DNA of 64,000 bases from Pseudomonas cannabina (GTDB lineage: Bacteria > Pseudomonadota > Gammaproteobacteria > Pseudomonadales > Pseudomonadaceae), in contig NZ_FNKU01000001.1 of NCBI RefSeq assembly GCF_900100365.1, forward strand, positions 4,167,501 through 4,231,500, read 5' to 3'. The notes beneath the pieces were generated by a model. It ran no database searches. It was given only the letters and a program-made list of their open reading frames with translations, and was not told the DNA's origin. The position numbers and the translations under genes were made by a program. Below are positions 29,601 through 40,079 of this stretch, in pieces; the first letter of the stretch is position 1, and each line of letters opens with the position of its first letter.

Positions 29601-30006
29601 TGCGGCATTGCTATGGGCGTCATTGAGCTCTAGCTCCGCACGGCGATGAGCTGCGAAGCGGCCCTGAGACAGGTTACCTTGGTTGTGCCTGATGTGCCGC
29701 ATGCACCGGTTTTGCTGCCGGTTCCCGACAGTTCGCGGACAAGCTCGCAAGATGGGCTTCTGCCCGGAGGGCGTGGGAGCGGACTTGTCCGCGATGGGCT
29801 GCGTAGCGGCCCTGAAACAGGCCATCTTGGTTGTATCTGGTGCACCGAAGCGGCTGGTTTTGCTGCCGGTGCCCGGCAGTTCGCGGACAAGCGAAGCGTC
29901 GCCCGGTCCGCTCCCACACAAGCGAAGCGGCCCTGAAACGGGCCACCTCAGGTGTGTGTGGTACACCGAGGCGGCGGTTTTGCAGGTGTTAAGCAGCGCA
30001 ATCAGA
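29601..30006. repeat. Degenerate repeat array with REP palindromes
   Basis: No gene. Three imperfect copies of a unit starting CTGCGAAGCGGCCCTGARAC begin near 29651, 29799 and 29921 (the third is partial). Units 1 and 2 both contain GGTTTTGCTGCCGGT and GTTCGCGGACAAG. Within them lie a REP at 29774-29798 (GTGGGAGCGGACTTGTCCGC) and an inverted REP with an extra arm at about 29879-29917. This looks like repeated capture of REP elements between convergent genes. Confidence 0.75.
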
Positions 30007-30780
30007 TCAAAACGCCGGCACCACTGCGCCTTTGTATTTCTCGTCTAGAAACGCTTTTACTTCCGGGCTGTGCAGCGCTGCGGCCAGCTTTTTCATAGCG
30101 TCCGAGTCCTTGTTGTCCGGGCGGGCAACCAGGATGTTCGCGTAAGGCGAATCCGGACCTTCGATGATCAACGCATCCTTTTTAGGATCGAGACCAGCGC
30201 TGAGCGCATAGTTGGTGTTGATCAATGCCAGATCGACCTGAGTCAGCACGCGTGGCAGCGTGGCAGCTTCCAGCTCGCGGAATTTCAGATTTTTCGGGTT
30301 ATTGGTAACGTCCGAAGGCTTCGACAGGATGTTGCTCGGGTCTGCCAAGGTGATCAAGCCCGCCTTCTGCAACAGTAACAGCGCACGGCCTTCATTGGTC
30401 GCGTCGTTGGGCAGCGCGACGTTGGCACCGTCTGGCAGTTCGGCCAGCGACTTGGCTTTTTCCGCGTAGGCGCCAAATGGCTCTACGTGGACCTTGGCCA
30501 CGGCCACCAGGTCGGTGCCTTTGCCCTTGTTGTACTCATCCAGGTACGGCTGATGCTGGAAGAAATTGGCATCCATGTGCTTCTGCGCGACCTGCGCGTT
30601 CGGCTGAATGTAGTCGTTGAACACCTTGATGTTCAGGTCGACGCCTTCCTTGGCCAGGGTCGGTTTGACGAATTCGAGGATCTCGGCGTGCGGAACGGCG
30701 GAGGCCGCGACGGTCAGGGTCTCGTTGGCCTGCGCGGACAAGGCGGTAACAGCGGCGAATATCGCCAATAGCTTTTTCAT
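30007..30780 (-). CDS. metQ: D-methionine-type ABC transporter binding protein
   Basis: A 257-residue NlpA/MetQ protein. A signal sequence (KKLLAIFAAVTALSAQA) is followed by ETLTVAASAVPHAEILEFVKPTLAKEGVDLNIKVF and FFQHQPYLDEY, the classic MetQ core. The cleavage region has no lipobox cysteine, so it is probably a soluble periplasmic protein rather than a lipoprotein. Start 30780 is supported by the signal peptide; an upstream start adds 14 residues. It is the last gene of the metNIQ operon, 51 bp after metI. Confidence 0.93.
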   Translation of the reverse strand: MKKLLAIFAAVTALSAQANETLTVAASAVPHAEILEFVKPTLAKEGVDLNIKVFNDYIQPNAQVAQKHMDANFFQHQPYLDEYNKGKGTDLVAVAKVHVEPFGAYAEKAKSLAELPDGANVALPNDATNEGRALLLLQKAGLITLADPSNILSKPSDVTNNPKNLKFRELEAATLPRVLTQVDLALINTNYALSAGLDPKKDALIIEGPDSPYANILVARPDNKDSDAMKKLAAALHSPEVKAFLDEKYKGAVVPAF

Positions 30781-30831
30781 GCAACAACTCCTTTGGGCCC
30801 GCGCAAGGCGGGCCAATACCAACGGATACGA

Positions 30832-31506
30832 TCAACGATGAGTGAAATGCGCGACCAGTCTGTCGCCGATGGTCTGGAGAATCTGCACCAGCACCAGCAA
30901 CAATACGACCGTCACAAACATCACATCGTTCTGAAAACGCTGATAACCATAACGAATGGCCAGATCGCCCAGCCCGCCAGCGCCTACCGCACCGGCCATG
31001 GCGGTAAACGACACCAGCGCAATCGCCGTCACGGTGATGGCCGCCAGAATGCCGGGCCGCGCTTCCGGCAGCAGCGCCTTGATGATGATCTGCCGCGTGG
31101 TGGCCCCCATGGCCTGGGTGGCTTCGATGATGCCACGATCCACCTCACGCAGCGCGGTCTCTACCAGACGCGCAAAGAACGGCGTCGCACCGGCAATCAA
31201 GGGTGGCAAGGTGCCGAGAATCCCCAGCGACGTGCCGGTAATGATCTCGGTCAGCGGCATCATCACGATCAGCAGAATGATGAACGGCAGCGCGCGCAGC
31301 ATGTTCACGATCAGCCCGACCGTGGCGTACAGCTGTTTGTGCTCGAGCAACTGACGCGGCGAGGTCAGAAACATCAGCACGCCCAGCGGCAGGCCGAACA
31401 GAATGGTGAAGCCCAGCGAGACACTGAGCATGATCAACGTGTCGCCGGTAGCGACCCAGATTTCATACCAGTCGACGTTGGCGAACAGGTTCAGAAAAGC
31501 GTCCAT
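30832..31506 (-). CDS. metI: Methionine ABC transporter permease
   Basis: A 224-residue permease with five hydrophobic segments, ATGDTLIMLSVSLGFTILFGLPLGVLMF near the start and the EAA loop EATQAMGATTRQIIIKALLPEARPG for contact with MetN. It imports methionine together with MetN and MetQ. Its start overlaps the metN stop by one base. Confidence 0.95.
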   Translation of the reverse strand: MDAFLNLFANVDWYEIWVATGDTLIMLSVSLGFTILFGLPLGVLMFLTSPRQLLEHKQLYATVGLIVNMLRALPFIILLIVMMPLTEIITGTSLGILGTLPPLIAGATPFFARLVETALREVDRGIIEATQAMGATTRQIIIKALLPEARPGILAAITVTAIALVSFTAMAGAVGAGGLGDLAIRYGYQRFQNDVMFVTVVLLLVLVQILQTIGDRLVAHFTHR

Positions 31507-32513
31507 CAGCGCAGCACCTCCATATGAACATCAGCGGCGGTGAAGTGAGCAAAGGCGGCGTCCATGTCACCGCCGGTGATCGCCAGCGTCAGTTGCCCGT
31601 ATGGAGTGTCTTTGATGCGGTCGATACGGCCTGCGAGGATGCTGTAGTCGACACCGGTTTCCCGGGCCACGGTGCCCAGCAGCGGCGCGTAGGTCGCTTC
31701 GCCCTGAAAGGTCAGGCGCACGATACGGCCCTGCACGTGGGCAAAATCGTCACGCTGCTCGTTTTCATCGATCTGGTCGTCTTCCTGCACAAAGCGCCTG
31801 GTTGTCGCGTGCGTCGGGTGCAGAAACACGTCGGCAACCTCGCCCTGCTCGACGATCACGCCGGCGTCCATGACGGCTACCCGGTCACAGACACGACGGA
31901 TCACGTCCATCTCGTGAGTGATGAGGACGATAGTCAGCTTCAGCTCGCGATTGATCTCGGCCAGCAATTGCAGGACCGACGCAGTGGTCTGCGGGTCCAG
32001 TGCGCTGGTGGCCTCATCGCACAGCAGGATTTTCGGCTTGGTCGCCAGGGCGCGGGCGATGCCGACGCGCTGCTTTTGCCCGCCCGACAATTGCGACGGG
32101 TACTTTCTGGCGTGATCGGAGAGCCCGACCCGCGCCAGCAACTCGGCCACACGCTGATCGATCTGCTGGCGCGACATGTCGCCTGCCAGCGTCAATGGCA
32201 TGGCCACGTTGTCGGCCACGGTTTTGGACGACAGCAGATTGAAGTGCTGGAAGATCATCCCAACCTGCTGGCGAAAGCGCCGCAGGCCCGTGGCGTCGAG
32301 CGCCGTGACATCTTCACCGTCAACCACGATCTGCCCGCCGCTCGGGGTTTCGAGACGGTTGATCAGCCGCAGCAGCGTGCTTTTGCCTGCACCGGAATGG
32401 CCAATGATGCCGAACACCTGGCCGTCGTCAATGCGCAGGCTTGTAGGGTGCAGTGCCGGTATTTCCCGGCCTGCCACCCGATAGGTTTTGTGGACGTTAT
32501 GAAACTCGATCAC
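31506..32513 (-). CDS. metN: Methionine ABC transporter ATP-binding protein
   Basis: A 335-residue MetN. Walker [11 protein letters not shown]-loop [14 protein letters not shown], signature LSGGQKQR, Walker [14 protein letters not shown], and a C-terminal NIL regulatory domain (from about residue 265, [33 protein letters not shown]) that binds methionine and inhibits transport. First gene of the operon. No S-box or SAM riboswitch was seen upstream. Confidence 0.96.
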   Translation of the reverse strand: MIEFHNVHKTYRVAGREIPALHPTSLRIDDGQVFGIIGHSGAGKSTLLRLINRLETPSGGQIVVDGEDVTALDATGLRRFRQQVGMIFQHFNLLSSKTVADNVAMPLTLAGDMSRQQIDQRVAELLARVGLSDHARKYPSQLSGGQKQRVGIARALATKPKILLCDEATSALDPQTTASVLQLLAEINRELKLTIVLITHEMDVIRRVCDRVAVMDAGVIVEQGEVADVFLHPTHATTRRFVQEDDQIDENEQRDDFAHVQGRIVRLTFQGEATYAPLLGTVARETGVDYSILAGRIDRIKDTPYGQLTLAITGGDMDAAFAHFTAADVHMEVLR

Positions 32514-32824
32514 GGAGCGAACCTTGTGGGGGCGCGTTAAAAAATCAGCGCAGTGGACGATGTTCCACTTGCTTCGTTACCTCGGCCAGATTGAACCGGG
32601 CGCGCATTTTAGCCTGTCCTGCACGCCGTGCTTAGCATTTATTTGCAGGCAGGCCTGTGTAACGGGCATAACGCGACCGTTGGTGCGAAAGGCATTCAAT
32701 CGGAGTGAACGGCTGATTCCACCACCGGTCACTCTCTGGATACCGTGATTTCCCGCTTGCATCAGGGAAGTCGTATTCATCGAACCCAACTCAACGATTG
32801 GGTCGAAATAAGGAGTTGTTTCCG
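32514..32824. other. Divergent promoter region of metNIQ and katE
   Basis: A 311-bp spacer with no credible gene. It must hold both promoters, but I see no clear -10/-35 pair or operator. GGAG at 32810-32813 (in AATAAGGAG) is the katE ribosome site. Confidence 0.5.
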
Positions 32825-34975
32825 ATGGCTAGCGAGAAAAACCCACCTATTACCACAACACCCAAAAGCGAGATGGCAGGCACCGACACACTTGATCGGG
32901 GCAACACCAACGGCAAGCTCGACAGCCTTGAGCAGTTCCGCTCCGACGCCACCAGCCAGGCGTTGCGCACCAACCACGGCGTCAAGATTGCCGATAACCA
33001 GAACACCCTCAAAGTCGGCAGCCGTGGCCCGTCGCTGCTCGAAGATTTCATCATGCGTGAAAAGATCACGCATTTTGACCATGAGCGTATTCCAGAGCGC
33101 ATCGTTCACGCGCGCGGCACTGCAGCACACGGTTACTTTCAGACCTATAAAGACCAGGGCGCGCTGAGTAAAGCAGGCTTCCTGCGTGATCCAGGCAAGA
33201 AGACCCCGGTGTTCGTGCGTTTCTCCACCGTTCAGGGCCCACGCGGCTCGGGCGACACCGTGCGTGACGTGCGGGGCTTTGCGGTCAAGTTCTACACCGA
33301 CGAAGGCAACTTCGATCTGGTCGGTAACAACATGCCGATCTTCTTCATTCAGGATGCCATCAAGTTTCCGGACTTCGTGCACGCGGTGAAGCCTGAGCCG
33401 CACAACGAAATTCCTACCGGCGGCTCGGCGCACGACACCTTTTGGGACTTCGTCTCGCTGGTGCCGGAATCCGCGCACATGGTGCTGTGGACCATGTCCG
33501 ACCGTGCGATCCCGAAAAGCCTACGCACCATGCAGGGTTTCGGCATTCACACGTTCCGCCTGATCAACACCGAAGGCAAATCCACGTTCGTCAAATTCCA
33601 CTGGAAGCCCAAGTTCGGCGTGTGCTCGCTGGTCTGGGACGAAGCGCAGAAGCTGGCCGGCAAGGACACCGACTTCCATCGCCGTGACCTGTGGGAGTCC
33701 ATCGAAATGGGCGACTACCCGGAATGGGAACTGGGCGTGCAGATCGTGGCCGAGGAAGACGAGCACAAGTTCGACTTCGACTTGCTCGATCCGACCAAGA
33801 TCATCCCGGAAGAGCTGGTCCCCGTCACGCCGCTGGGCAAAATGGTGCTGAACCGCAACCCGGATAATTACTTTGCCGAAACCGAGCAGGTTGCGTTCTG
33901 CCCGGGCCATATCGTGCCAGGTATCGACTTCTCCAACGATCCGCTGCTGCAAGGTCGCTTGTTCTCCTACACCGACACGCAGATCAGCCGCCTCGGTGGT
34001 CCGAACTTCCACGAAATCCCGATCAACCGTCCGATTGCGCCGAACCACAATGGCCAGCGCGACGCACAGCATCGCACCACCATCGACAAGGGCCGTGCTT
34101 CTTACGAGCCGAACTCGATCGACGGCGGGTGGCCGAAAGAAACCCCGGCAGCTGCGGTGGACGGCGGTTTCGAGACTTACCCTGAGCGTGTTGAAGCGCA
34201 CAAGGTGCGTGAGCGCAGCGAATCGTTCGGCGATCACTTCTCGCAGGCGACGCTGTTCTTCCAGAGCATGAGCCACCATGAGAAAGAGCACATCATCGCG
34301 GCGTACAGCTTCGAGTTGGGCAAAGTCGAGCGCGAGTACATCCGTGCCCGTCAGGTCAACGAAATTCTGGCCAACATCGATCTGGAACTGGCCAGCCGTG
34401 TGGCGGCCAACCTGGGTCTGCCTGCGCCGAAGGCCGGCACTGTGCCTGTGCGTCAGACGTCGGTGAAAGAGTCACCGGCGCTGAGTCAGGTCAACCTGCT
34501 GTCGGGCGACATTGTTTCGCGCAAAGTCGCGATCCTTGTGGCCAATGGCGTTGACGGCAAAGCGCTGGAGGCCATGAAAGCTGCACTGACAGCCAAAGGC
34601 GCACACGCCAAGGTACTCGGTCCGACGTCTGCACCGGTCAAAACGGCGGATGGCAAAAGCCTGCCGGTCGATGCTTCAGCTGAAGGCCTGCCTTCGGTAG
34701 CGTTCGACGCAGTGTTCGTGCCGGGCGGCGCCGATTCGGTGAAAGCGTTGAGCACTGATGGCGTGGCACTGCACTTCATCCTGGAAGCCTACAAGCACCT
34801 CAAGGCCATCTCCGTTGCCGGGGAAGCTAAAGACTTGTTGAGCTTGCTGCGCCTGGAAGAGGATGCGGGCCTTCTGGTGGTGTCGGATAGCGCATCGTTC
34901 GAAGTCTTCTTCGACGCGATGGCCCAACACCGCGTCTGGGACCGTGAAGTGAAAGCCAAGGCTATTCCGGCTTGA
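32825..34975 (+). CDS. katE: Large-subunit catalase HPII
   Basis: A 716-residue clade-2 catalase. The active-site histidine is in [15 protein letters not shown], the conserved asparagine is in [14 protein letters not shown], and the proximal heme-ligand region is around [16 protein letters not shown]-terminal flavodoxin/DJ-1-like domain (about 560-716, starting [13 protein letters not shown]) is typical of HPII. It breaks hydrogen peroxide into water and oxygen in the cytoplasm. Start 32825 follows AAGGAG. The N-terminus is a polar extension of about 60 residues. Confidence 0.96.
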   Translation: MASEKNPPITTTPKSEMAGTDTLDRGNTNGKLDSLEQFRSDATSQALRTNHGVKIADNQNTLKVGSRGPSLLEDFIMREKITHFDHERIPERIVHARGTAAHGYFQTYKDQGALSKAGFLRDPGKKTPVFVRFSTVQGPRGSGDTVRDVRGFAVKFYTDEGNFDLVGNNMPIFFIQDAIKFPDFVHAVKPEPHNEIPTGGSAHDTFWDFVSLVPESAHMVLWTMSDRAIPKSLRTMQGFGIHTFRLINTEGKSTFVKFHWKPKFGVCSLVWDEAQKLAGKDTDFHRRDLWESIEMGDYPEWELGVQIVAEEDEHKFDFDLLDPTKIIPEELVPVTPLGKMVLNRNPDNYFAETEQVAFCPGHIVPGIDFSNDPLLQGRLFSYTDTQISRLGGPNFHEIPINRPIAPNHNGQRDAQHRTTIDKGRASYEPNSIDGGWPKETPAAAVDGGFETYPERVEAHKVRERSESFGDHFSQATLFFQSMSHHEKEHIIAAYSFELGKVEREYIRARQVNEILANIDLELASRVAANLGLPAPKAGTVPVRQTSVKESPALSQVNLLSGDIVSRKVAILVANGVDGKALEAMKAALTAKGAHAKVLGPTSAPVKTADGKSLPVDASAEGLPSVAFDAVFVPGGADSVKALSTDGVALHFILEAYKHLKAISVAGEAKDLLSLLRLEEDAGLLVVSDSASFEVFFDAMAQHRVWDREVKAKAIPA

Positions 34976-35010
34976 TCTAGACGCTAGAGCCAGTCTTGTT
35001 CTGGTTGGAT

Positions 35011-35143
35011 TATCGTCCCCACGCTCCAGCGTGGGGACGCATTTCTGGACGCTCTGCGTCCGATCTTGAGTATGCGGCGCGGCGCAGATTTGTGACGCGA
35101 AGCGTCACGCACGGCATTCCCACGCGGAACGTGAGGAACGATA
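35011..35143. repeat. Long imperfect palindromic intergenic repeat
   Basis: TATCGTCCCCACGCTCCAGC at the left end and the matching inverted sequence ending GAACGATA at the right form outer arms of about 30 bp, with smaller inverted repeats inside (GACGCTCTGCGTC, TGACGCGAAGCGTCA). It is the type of dispersed palindromic repeat common between Pseudomonas genes. It may act as a terminator for katE and the convergent lipoprotein gene. Confidence 0.75.
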
Positions 35144-35175
35144 GCTGTCCAAAAATCCGCTTTTGAAAAAGCAGT

Positions 35176-35892
35176 TCAAGACTTGGCTGACGTCAAAACG
35201 ATGTGCGCTTTTTCATTGCGCTCGATTTCTCGACGCAGCTGCAACTCGAAGTCTGGATTGGCCTTCACCACCCGTTTGGTCAGCAACGTGGCCAGCCACG
35301 GGTAATCCTCGGTGCGCGGCACCACCAGCAGCACTTCACAGTTGAACGCCACGGTATCCGCCGCAATGTCATCCAGTTGACGACGCAGTGCGGGCATATC
35401 GCCGATTTTCAGGTCAATGGTGGTACTCGGCGCTGACGGGTCAACCAGCTTGGCCACCCTTCTCGCTTCCGCTTCTTTCAATTGCGCTTCGGCTTTTTCC
35501 AGTTCCGCCTTGCGGGCGTGGGCAATCGCCCCGTTGACGCCGCTGGTCAGCGCAGGCGCCTTGGGCATCAATGCGCGCGCTCGAGATAATGCGCTGGCCG
35601 CAGCGTTCATGTCGCCCTTCTGCAGGCTGATCTGACTGCGGCTCAGGTAAGCTTCGGCCAGACGACGCTGCAGAGGCTCGAGCCGGGCATCGTCGGAATT
35701 GGCTGCCTGCAACGTCGCCAGTTGATCCTCGGCGGTTGCCAGCTCATTGCCAGCGATGTTCTGTTCAAGCTGCGCGAAGGCGTCAGGTTGAGCCTCGGAC
35801 GCAGGCGTATCGACCGTTGGCGCACTCTGACAGGCACCCAACAGGATGGAAAATGCGACCAGCAGCAGATAGCGTGGGGCGAACGGCTTCAT
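35176..35892 (-). CDS. Lipoprotein with helical/TPR-like repeats
   Basis: A 238-residue protein with a lipoprotein signal (LLLVAFSILLGAC, acylated C21). The helical region from about 40 to 150 (LATAEDQLATLQ, ARLEPLQRRLAEAYLSRSQISLQKGDMNAAASALSRARALMPKAP) looks TPR-like. The C-terminal domain includes VAFNCEVLLVVPRTEDYPWLATLL. It matches the hypothetical lipoprotein next to the zinc locus in P. aeruginosa (PA5502, from memory). Probably periplasmic, membrane-anchored; role unknown. Confidence 0.8.
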   Translation of the reverse strand: MKPFAPRYLLLVAFSILLGACQSAPTVDTPASEAQPDAFAQLEQNIAGNELATAEDQLATLQAANSDDARLEPLQRRLAEAYLSRSQISLQKGDMNAAASALSRARALMPKAPALTSGVNGAIAHARKAELEKAEAQLKEAEARRVAKLVDPSAPSTTIDLKIGDMPALRRQLDDIAADTVAFNCEVLLVVPRTEDYPWLATLLTKRVVKANPDFELQLRREIERNEKAHIVLTSAKS

Positions 35893-35930
35893 TCCTGCGA
35901 TTCTCTAGTTTGCGCAAAAAACGAGCAAGT

Positions 35931-36719
35931 CTACACCGCTCGCCTGGGTAGAACAAAGCTGAGCAAGAACAACGCCGCAGCGGATACCACTATAGACGGT
36001 CCGGCCGGTGTGTCCTTGAACCATGACAATGATAGCCCGACGCACACCGCAGTCACGCCCAGCAGGCTTGCGCCGATAGCCATCTGCTCCGGCGAGCGGG
36101 CGTGACGCTGTGCCGCAGCGGCCGGAATGATCAGCAACGAAGTAATCAGTAACACACCGACGATTTTCATCGCCACCGCGATCACTACCGCGATCAACAG
36201 CATCAGCGCCATGCGCAGCGCTGCGACCGGCAGGCCTTCGACACGGGCCAGTTCTTCATGCACGGTCATTGCCAGCAGCGGTCGCCACAGCGCAATGATC
36301 GTGACCAGCACCAGCGAACTGCCACCCATGATCCAGGCCAGATCGGCCGGGCTGATTGCCAGCAGATCACCGAACAGATAAGCCATCAGGTCAATTCGCA
36401 CTTCGTGCATGAAGCTGAGCACGACCAGCCCGAGCGACAGCGTGCTCGGTGCCAGAATCCCCAGCAGCGTATCCGACGCCAGCGGTTGACGCTGTTGCAG
36501 GGTGACCAGCAGCACCGCCAGCAACAGGCAGCCGCAGGTCACCGCGATGGTCGGGCTGATATCCAGCAAAAAGCCCAGCGCCACGCCGAGCAGCGCGGCG
36601 TGGGACAGTGTGTCACCGAAATACGCCATGCGCCGCCAGACCACAAAGGAACCGAGCGGACCCGCCACCAGGGCCAGCGCAACGCCTGCGAGCAAGGCAT
36701 ACAGTAGAAAATCAGCCAT
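35931..36719 (-). CDS. znuB: Zinc ABC transporter permease
   Basis: A 262-residue integral membrane protein of the ABC-3 (ZnuB) family, with eight to nine hydrophobic helices, [22 protein letters not shown] near the N-terminus and [20 protein letters not shown] near the C-terminus. It moves zinc across the inner membrane with ZnuC and ZnuA. The start overlaps the znuC end by 8 bp. Last gene of the zur-znuC-znuB operon. Confidence 0.95.
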   Translation of the reverse strand: MADFLLYALLAGVALALVAGPLGSFVVWRRMAYFGDTLSHAALLGVALGFLLDISPTIAVTCGCLLLAVLLVTLQQRQPLASDTLLGILAPSTLSLGLVVLSFMHEVRIDLMAYLFGDLLAISPADLAWIMGGSSLVLVTIIALWRPLLAMTVHEELARVEGLPVAALRMALMLLIAVVIAVAMKIVGVLLITSLLIIPAAAAQRHARSPEQMAIGASLLGVTAVCVGLSLSWFKDTPAGPSIVVSAAALFLLSFVLPRRAV

Positions 36720-37500
36720 GCTTGCAGCTGTCTCCGTGAACGTGAGTGTGAGGGGTGGCCGGGACGTCGTTCACCACCGCGCCATGCAGATCGTGGGCGT
36801 GGTCGTGATGATGGTGATAAATCGCCAGGCTTTGCGCATTCTTGCCGAACAGTTCGACGAACGCCGGATCATGGCTGACCTGCTCGGGATGCCCGGAACA
36901 GCAGACGTGGCGATTAAGGCACACCACTTGATCGGTGGTGCTCATCACCAGGTGCAGGTCATGGGACACCATCAACACGCCGCACTGGTGACGGTCGCGC
37001 AGCCGTGTGATCAGGCTGTACAACTCAGCCTGCCCGGCCACGTCGACGCCTTGCACCGGTTCGTCGAGCACCAGCAATTCGGGCTTGCGCAACAAAGCGC
37101 GAGCCAGCAGCACGCGCTGCATCTCGCCACCGGAAATACCCTGCAACGGGCTGTCGATGACTTTTTCGGCGCCGACCTCTTCCAGTGCAGACTGCGCCGC
37201 AGCACGGTCCACACCGGGCACCAGACGCAGGAAGCGCAGCACCGACAGCGGCAGGGTCTGGTCGACATGCAGCTTCTGCGGCATGTAGCCAACACGCAAC
37301 CTCGGTTTGCGCCACACCGTGCCTGAATCGGGCTTGAGCAGCCCCAGCACCGCACGCACCAGCGTAGTCTTGCCCGCGCCATTGGGGCCGATCAGCGTAA
37401 CGATCTCACCAGGACGGACACTGAGCTGGATGTTGTCCAGCACGCTTTGCCCGGACAGCGTGACGGCGACCTGCTCCAGACGTATCAATGCATCCGTCAT
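36712..37500 (-). CDS. znuC: Zinc ABC transporter ATP-binding protein
   Basis: A 262-residue ATPase with Walker [10 protein letters not shown], signature ISGGEMQR, Walker B LLVLDEP and H-loop VSHD. The C-terminus is histidine-rich (HHHHDHAHD, then [11 protein letters not shown]), which is common in ZnuC and suggests zinc sensing or buffering. Start 37500 overlaps the zur stop as ATGA. A longer in-frame extension to 37902 reads antisense of zur and is rejected. Confidence 0.96.
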   Translation of the reverse strand: MTDALIRLEQVAVTLSGQSVLDNIQLSVRPGEIVTLIGPNGAGKTTLVRAVLGLLKPDSGTVWRKPRLRVGYMPQKLHVDQTLPLSVLRFLRLVPGVDRAAAQSALEEVGAEKVIDSPLQGISGGEMQRVLLARALLRKPELLVLDEPVQGVDVAGQAELYSLITRLRDRHQCGVLMVSHDLHLVMSTTDQVVCLNRHVCCSGHPEQVSHDPAFVELFGKNAQSLAIYHHHHDHAHDLHGAVVNDVPATPHTHVHGDSCKHG

Positions 37501-37982
37501 CAGGCGGCCTTGCAGCCAGCGCACACGCCAACGATCTCGACCGTCTGGCCTTCGACCGCAAAGCCGACGCCCGCGGCAGCATCGACCACCGATGCGCTGA
37601 TGGCCGGGTGTTGCAACTCGATCGCGGCATGACACACGCGGCAAATCAGAAACTGGCCCTGATGCGCGTGGGTCGGGTGATTGCAGCCGGTGAAGGCATT
37701 GAGCGAGGCAATCCGATGCACCAGGCCGTTTTCCAGCAGGAAATCCAGCGCACGGTAGACGGTCGGCGGCGCGGCGCGACGGCCGTCCTCTTCGCTGAGC
37801 ACCGCCAGAATGTCGTAGGCACCCAGCGGTTTGTGGCTTTGCCAGACCAGTTCCAGCACGCGGCGGCGCAGGGTAGTCAGGCGCAGCCCCTGTTTTGTGC
37901 ACAGAGCGTCTGCTTCGGCGAGGGCCGAATGCACGCAGTAGGAGTGGTCATGGGGGCGACTGGCCAGGGGAGTATTGGGCAT
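37500..37982 (-). CDS. zur: Zinc uptake regulator Zur (Fur family)
   Basis: A 160-residue Fur-family repressor with a winged helix ([48 protein letters not shown]) and zinc sites in [17 protein letters not shown] and a C-terminal VCAGC. It represses zinc uptake genes when zinc is ample. It heads the zur-znuC-znuB operon and is divergent from znuA, with a Zur-like palindrome between them. Confidence 0.95.
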   Translation of the reverse strand: MPNTPLASRPHDHSYCVHSALAEADALCTKQGLRLTTLRRRVLELVWQSHKPLGAYDILAVLSEEDGRRAAPPTVYRALDFLLENGLVHRIASLNAFTGCNHPTHAHQGQFLICRVCHAAIELQHPAISASVVDAAAGVGFAVEGQTVEIVGVCAGCKAA

Positions 37983-38008
37983 GAGCAGCGACGATATTGG
38001 CTAGAGAC

Positions 38009-38021
38009 GTTATTATGTTAC
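38009..38021. promoter_or_regulatory. Candidate Zur box between zur and znuA
   Basis: GTTATTATGTTAC is a near-palindromic GTTAT/GTTAC-type site close to the gammaproteobacterial Zur box. It sits in the 58-bp gap between the divergent zur and znuA starts, where one dimer could control both directions. Confidence 0.55.
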
Positions 38022-38040
38022 CTGTTCCTGACTTATATGA

Positions 38041-38987
38041 GTGATTCGAGTGCGCCGTCTTTTCAATCTTGTTGCTGTTCTGTGGATCGGTCTGTTGTTC
38101 ATCGCCCCGGCTCAGGCCGAAGTCAACGTACTCACCAGTATCAAGCCATTGCAGCTGATTGCGGCGGCTGTGCAGGACGGCGTCGGCAAGCCCGAGGTGC
38201 TGTTGCCCCCCGGTGCGTCGCCTCATAACTATGCGCTGCGACCATCCGACGTACGGCGCGTGCGCGAAGTCGAATTGTTCTACTGGATCGGCCCGGACAT
38301 GGAAACCTTCCTGCCGCGCGTCCTGCAAGGCCGCAGCTCGCCTGCGGTTGCCGTGCAATCGCTGCCTGGCATGCACTTGCGCCATTTCGGCGAAGACAAT
38401 GCCTCCCATGACGACCACGCTCATCATGACGAGGATGCAGACGAACACGATCACGACCACCAGCCCGGCAGCCTGGACTCGCACCTGTGGCTGTCGACCG
38501 TCAATGCGCGAGTGATCGCAACAAAGATGGCGGCTGACCTGAGCACTGCGGACCCGGCCAATGCGGCTCGCTACGCCAGCAACGCCGAGGCGTTCAGCAA
38601 GCGCCTCGATGCGCTGGACGCGCGTATCAAGGGCCGTGTCACTGCCGTTGCGGGCAAACCGTTTTTCGTGTTTCACGAGGCGTTCGATTATTTCGAAGAA
38701 GCTTACGGGCTCAAGCACGCCGGCGTATTCGCCATTGCCGCCGAGATCCAGCCCGGGGCGCAGCACGTGGCGGCCATGCGCGAGCGCCTGAAAGCGGCGG
38801 GCAAGACCTGCGTATTCAGCGCCCCCCCCTGCGCCCACGCCTGGCAGAAACCCTGAGCGCAGGCCTGCCGGTCAAACTCGCAGAGCTGGACGCGCTAGGC
38901 GGCTACATCCCCGCCTCCGCGCAGGGTTACGAGCAGGTGTTGCAGAAACTGGCGGATGATCTGACGGGCTGCCTGAGCAGTCTTTGA
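38041..38987 (+). pseudogene. znuA: Zinc ABC transporter binding protein ZnuA, frameshifted near the C-terminus
   Basis: Residues 1-260 are a good ZnuA. A signal peptide (FNLVAVLWIGLLFIAPAQA) precedes VNVLTSIKPLQLIAAAVQDGVGKPEVLLPPGASPHNYALRPSD (zinc His), a histidine/aspartate-rich loop (HDDHAHHDEDADEHDHDH), and HLWLS and VFHEAFDYFEEAYGL with further ligands. In the present frame the protein ends early at 38856. Adding one C to the C8 run at 38822-38829 restores LRPRLAETLSAG...GGYIPASAQGYEQVLQKLADDL to 38987, about 315 residues and normal for ZnuA. The start is GTG 38041 or GTG 38050. It is either a recent slippage mutation or a base-calling error. Confidence 0.88.
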
Positions 38988-39078
38988 CAGTACAGGCACT
39001 TTTCGTCCTGACTATCGTCCCGACGCGCATTGGCAAGATAGTCGGTAGGGTGCTTAACCCCGTGGGCGAGCCAGTCAG

Positions 39079-40029
39079 TCAGAGCGCAAACGGCAGCGCG
39101 ATGTGTGCTTCCTGGCGCTCGGCCAGACGCCGTTCAAACTCCACGGGATCGTGAATCAGCACGTCCTGCCCGGCGAACGTCTCGGCGGCGATCAGGCGGG
39201 ACAGCCAGAAGCGTACGCAGGCGATGCGCAACATCGTGTTCCAGAGCTTCGATTCCGCAGCCGTGAACGGCCGCAGCCCTGCGTAAGCGCCCAACAGGGC
39301 ACGCGCGCGGACGGCGTCGAGCTGGCCGTTTTCGCGTGAGCACCAGTCGTTCAGCGCAATCGCCAGGTCGTAGAGCATCGGACCGGAACAGGCGTTATAG
39401 AAATCGATCAGCCCGGTCAGGTGTGTGCCTTCAAACAGCACGTTGTCACGAAACAGGTCGGCGTGCAGGTTGGCGCGTGGCAAGGCCATGATTTGTGGCT
39501 TGAGGTCTTCGATTTCCTGAAGGCTTTTTGCAAGCAATGCCCGCTGAGTCTCGCCCAGGTGCGACAGAAAGTTGCGCCCCTCGCTCAACATCCAGTCCAG
39601 CCCGCGATCCGTCTTGCGCTCCACTATCTGCTCGCGTGTCGCCAGATGCAGATTGGCCAGCAACTCGCCGATCTGCACGCAATGCTGAGTATTCGGCTCA
39701 CTGATGTGCTTGCCCGGCAGGCGCGGTTGCAACAGCGCCGGTTTGCCTGCCAGCTCGCGCAGCGCCTGACCGTCGGTGGTGCGCAGGGCGTAAGGCACCG
39801 GCAGATCAGCCTCGTGCAGCACATCGAGCAGCTCAATGAAGAACGGCATTTCCTGCACCGGACCGCGCTCGACCAGAGTAAGGACGAATTCGCCCCGCTC
39901 TAGGCTGATGAAGTAATTGGTGTTTTCACTACCGGCGGCAATGCCCTGAAAGTCAAGCAGACGGCCGAGCCCGTAAGGGGCAAGAAATGTTTCCAGCTCG
40001 GGCCGAGCCAGCGGGGTAAAAACGGACAT
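39079..40029 (-). CDS. thrB: Homoserine kinase (choline-kinase-like ThrB)
   Basis: A 316-residue protein of the APH/choline-kinase fold used as ThrB in Pseudomonas. It begins MSVFTPLARPELETFLAPYGLGRLLDFQGIAAGSENTNYF and has the catalytic loop RANLHADLFRDNVLF and the metal-binding LIDFYNACSGPMLYDLA. It phosphorylates homoserine in threonine synthesis. Start 40029 was chosen over 40047 because it begins the conserved block. Confidence 0.93.
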   Translation of the reverse strand: MSVFTPLARPELETFLAPYGLGRLLDFQGIAAGSENTNYFISLERGEFVLTLVERGPVQEMPFFIELLDVLHEADLPVPYALRTTDGQALRELAGKPALLQPRLPGKHISEPNTQHCVQIGELLANLHLATREQIVERKTDRGLDWMLSEGRNFLSHLGETQRALLAKSLQEIEDLKPQIMALPRANLHADLFRDNVLFEGTHLTGLIDFYNACSGPMLYDLAIALNDWCSRENGQLDAVRARALLGAYAGLRPFTAAESKLWNTMLRIACVRFWLSRLIAAETFAGQDVLIHDPVEFERRLAERQEAHIALPFAL

Positions 40030-40079
40030 ATCAGAACTGCCAACCAATAAAGTGAATGTGGGGTGCTACCGACCAGCGA

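Noticed and set aside
36712..37902. Large ZnuC with a 130-residue N-terminal extension
   Set aside because: The extension is antisense of zur. The ATG at 37500 overlaps the zur stop and begins the conserved block.
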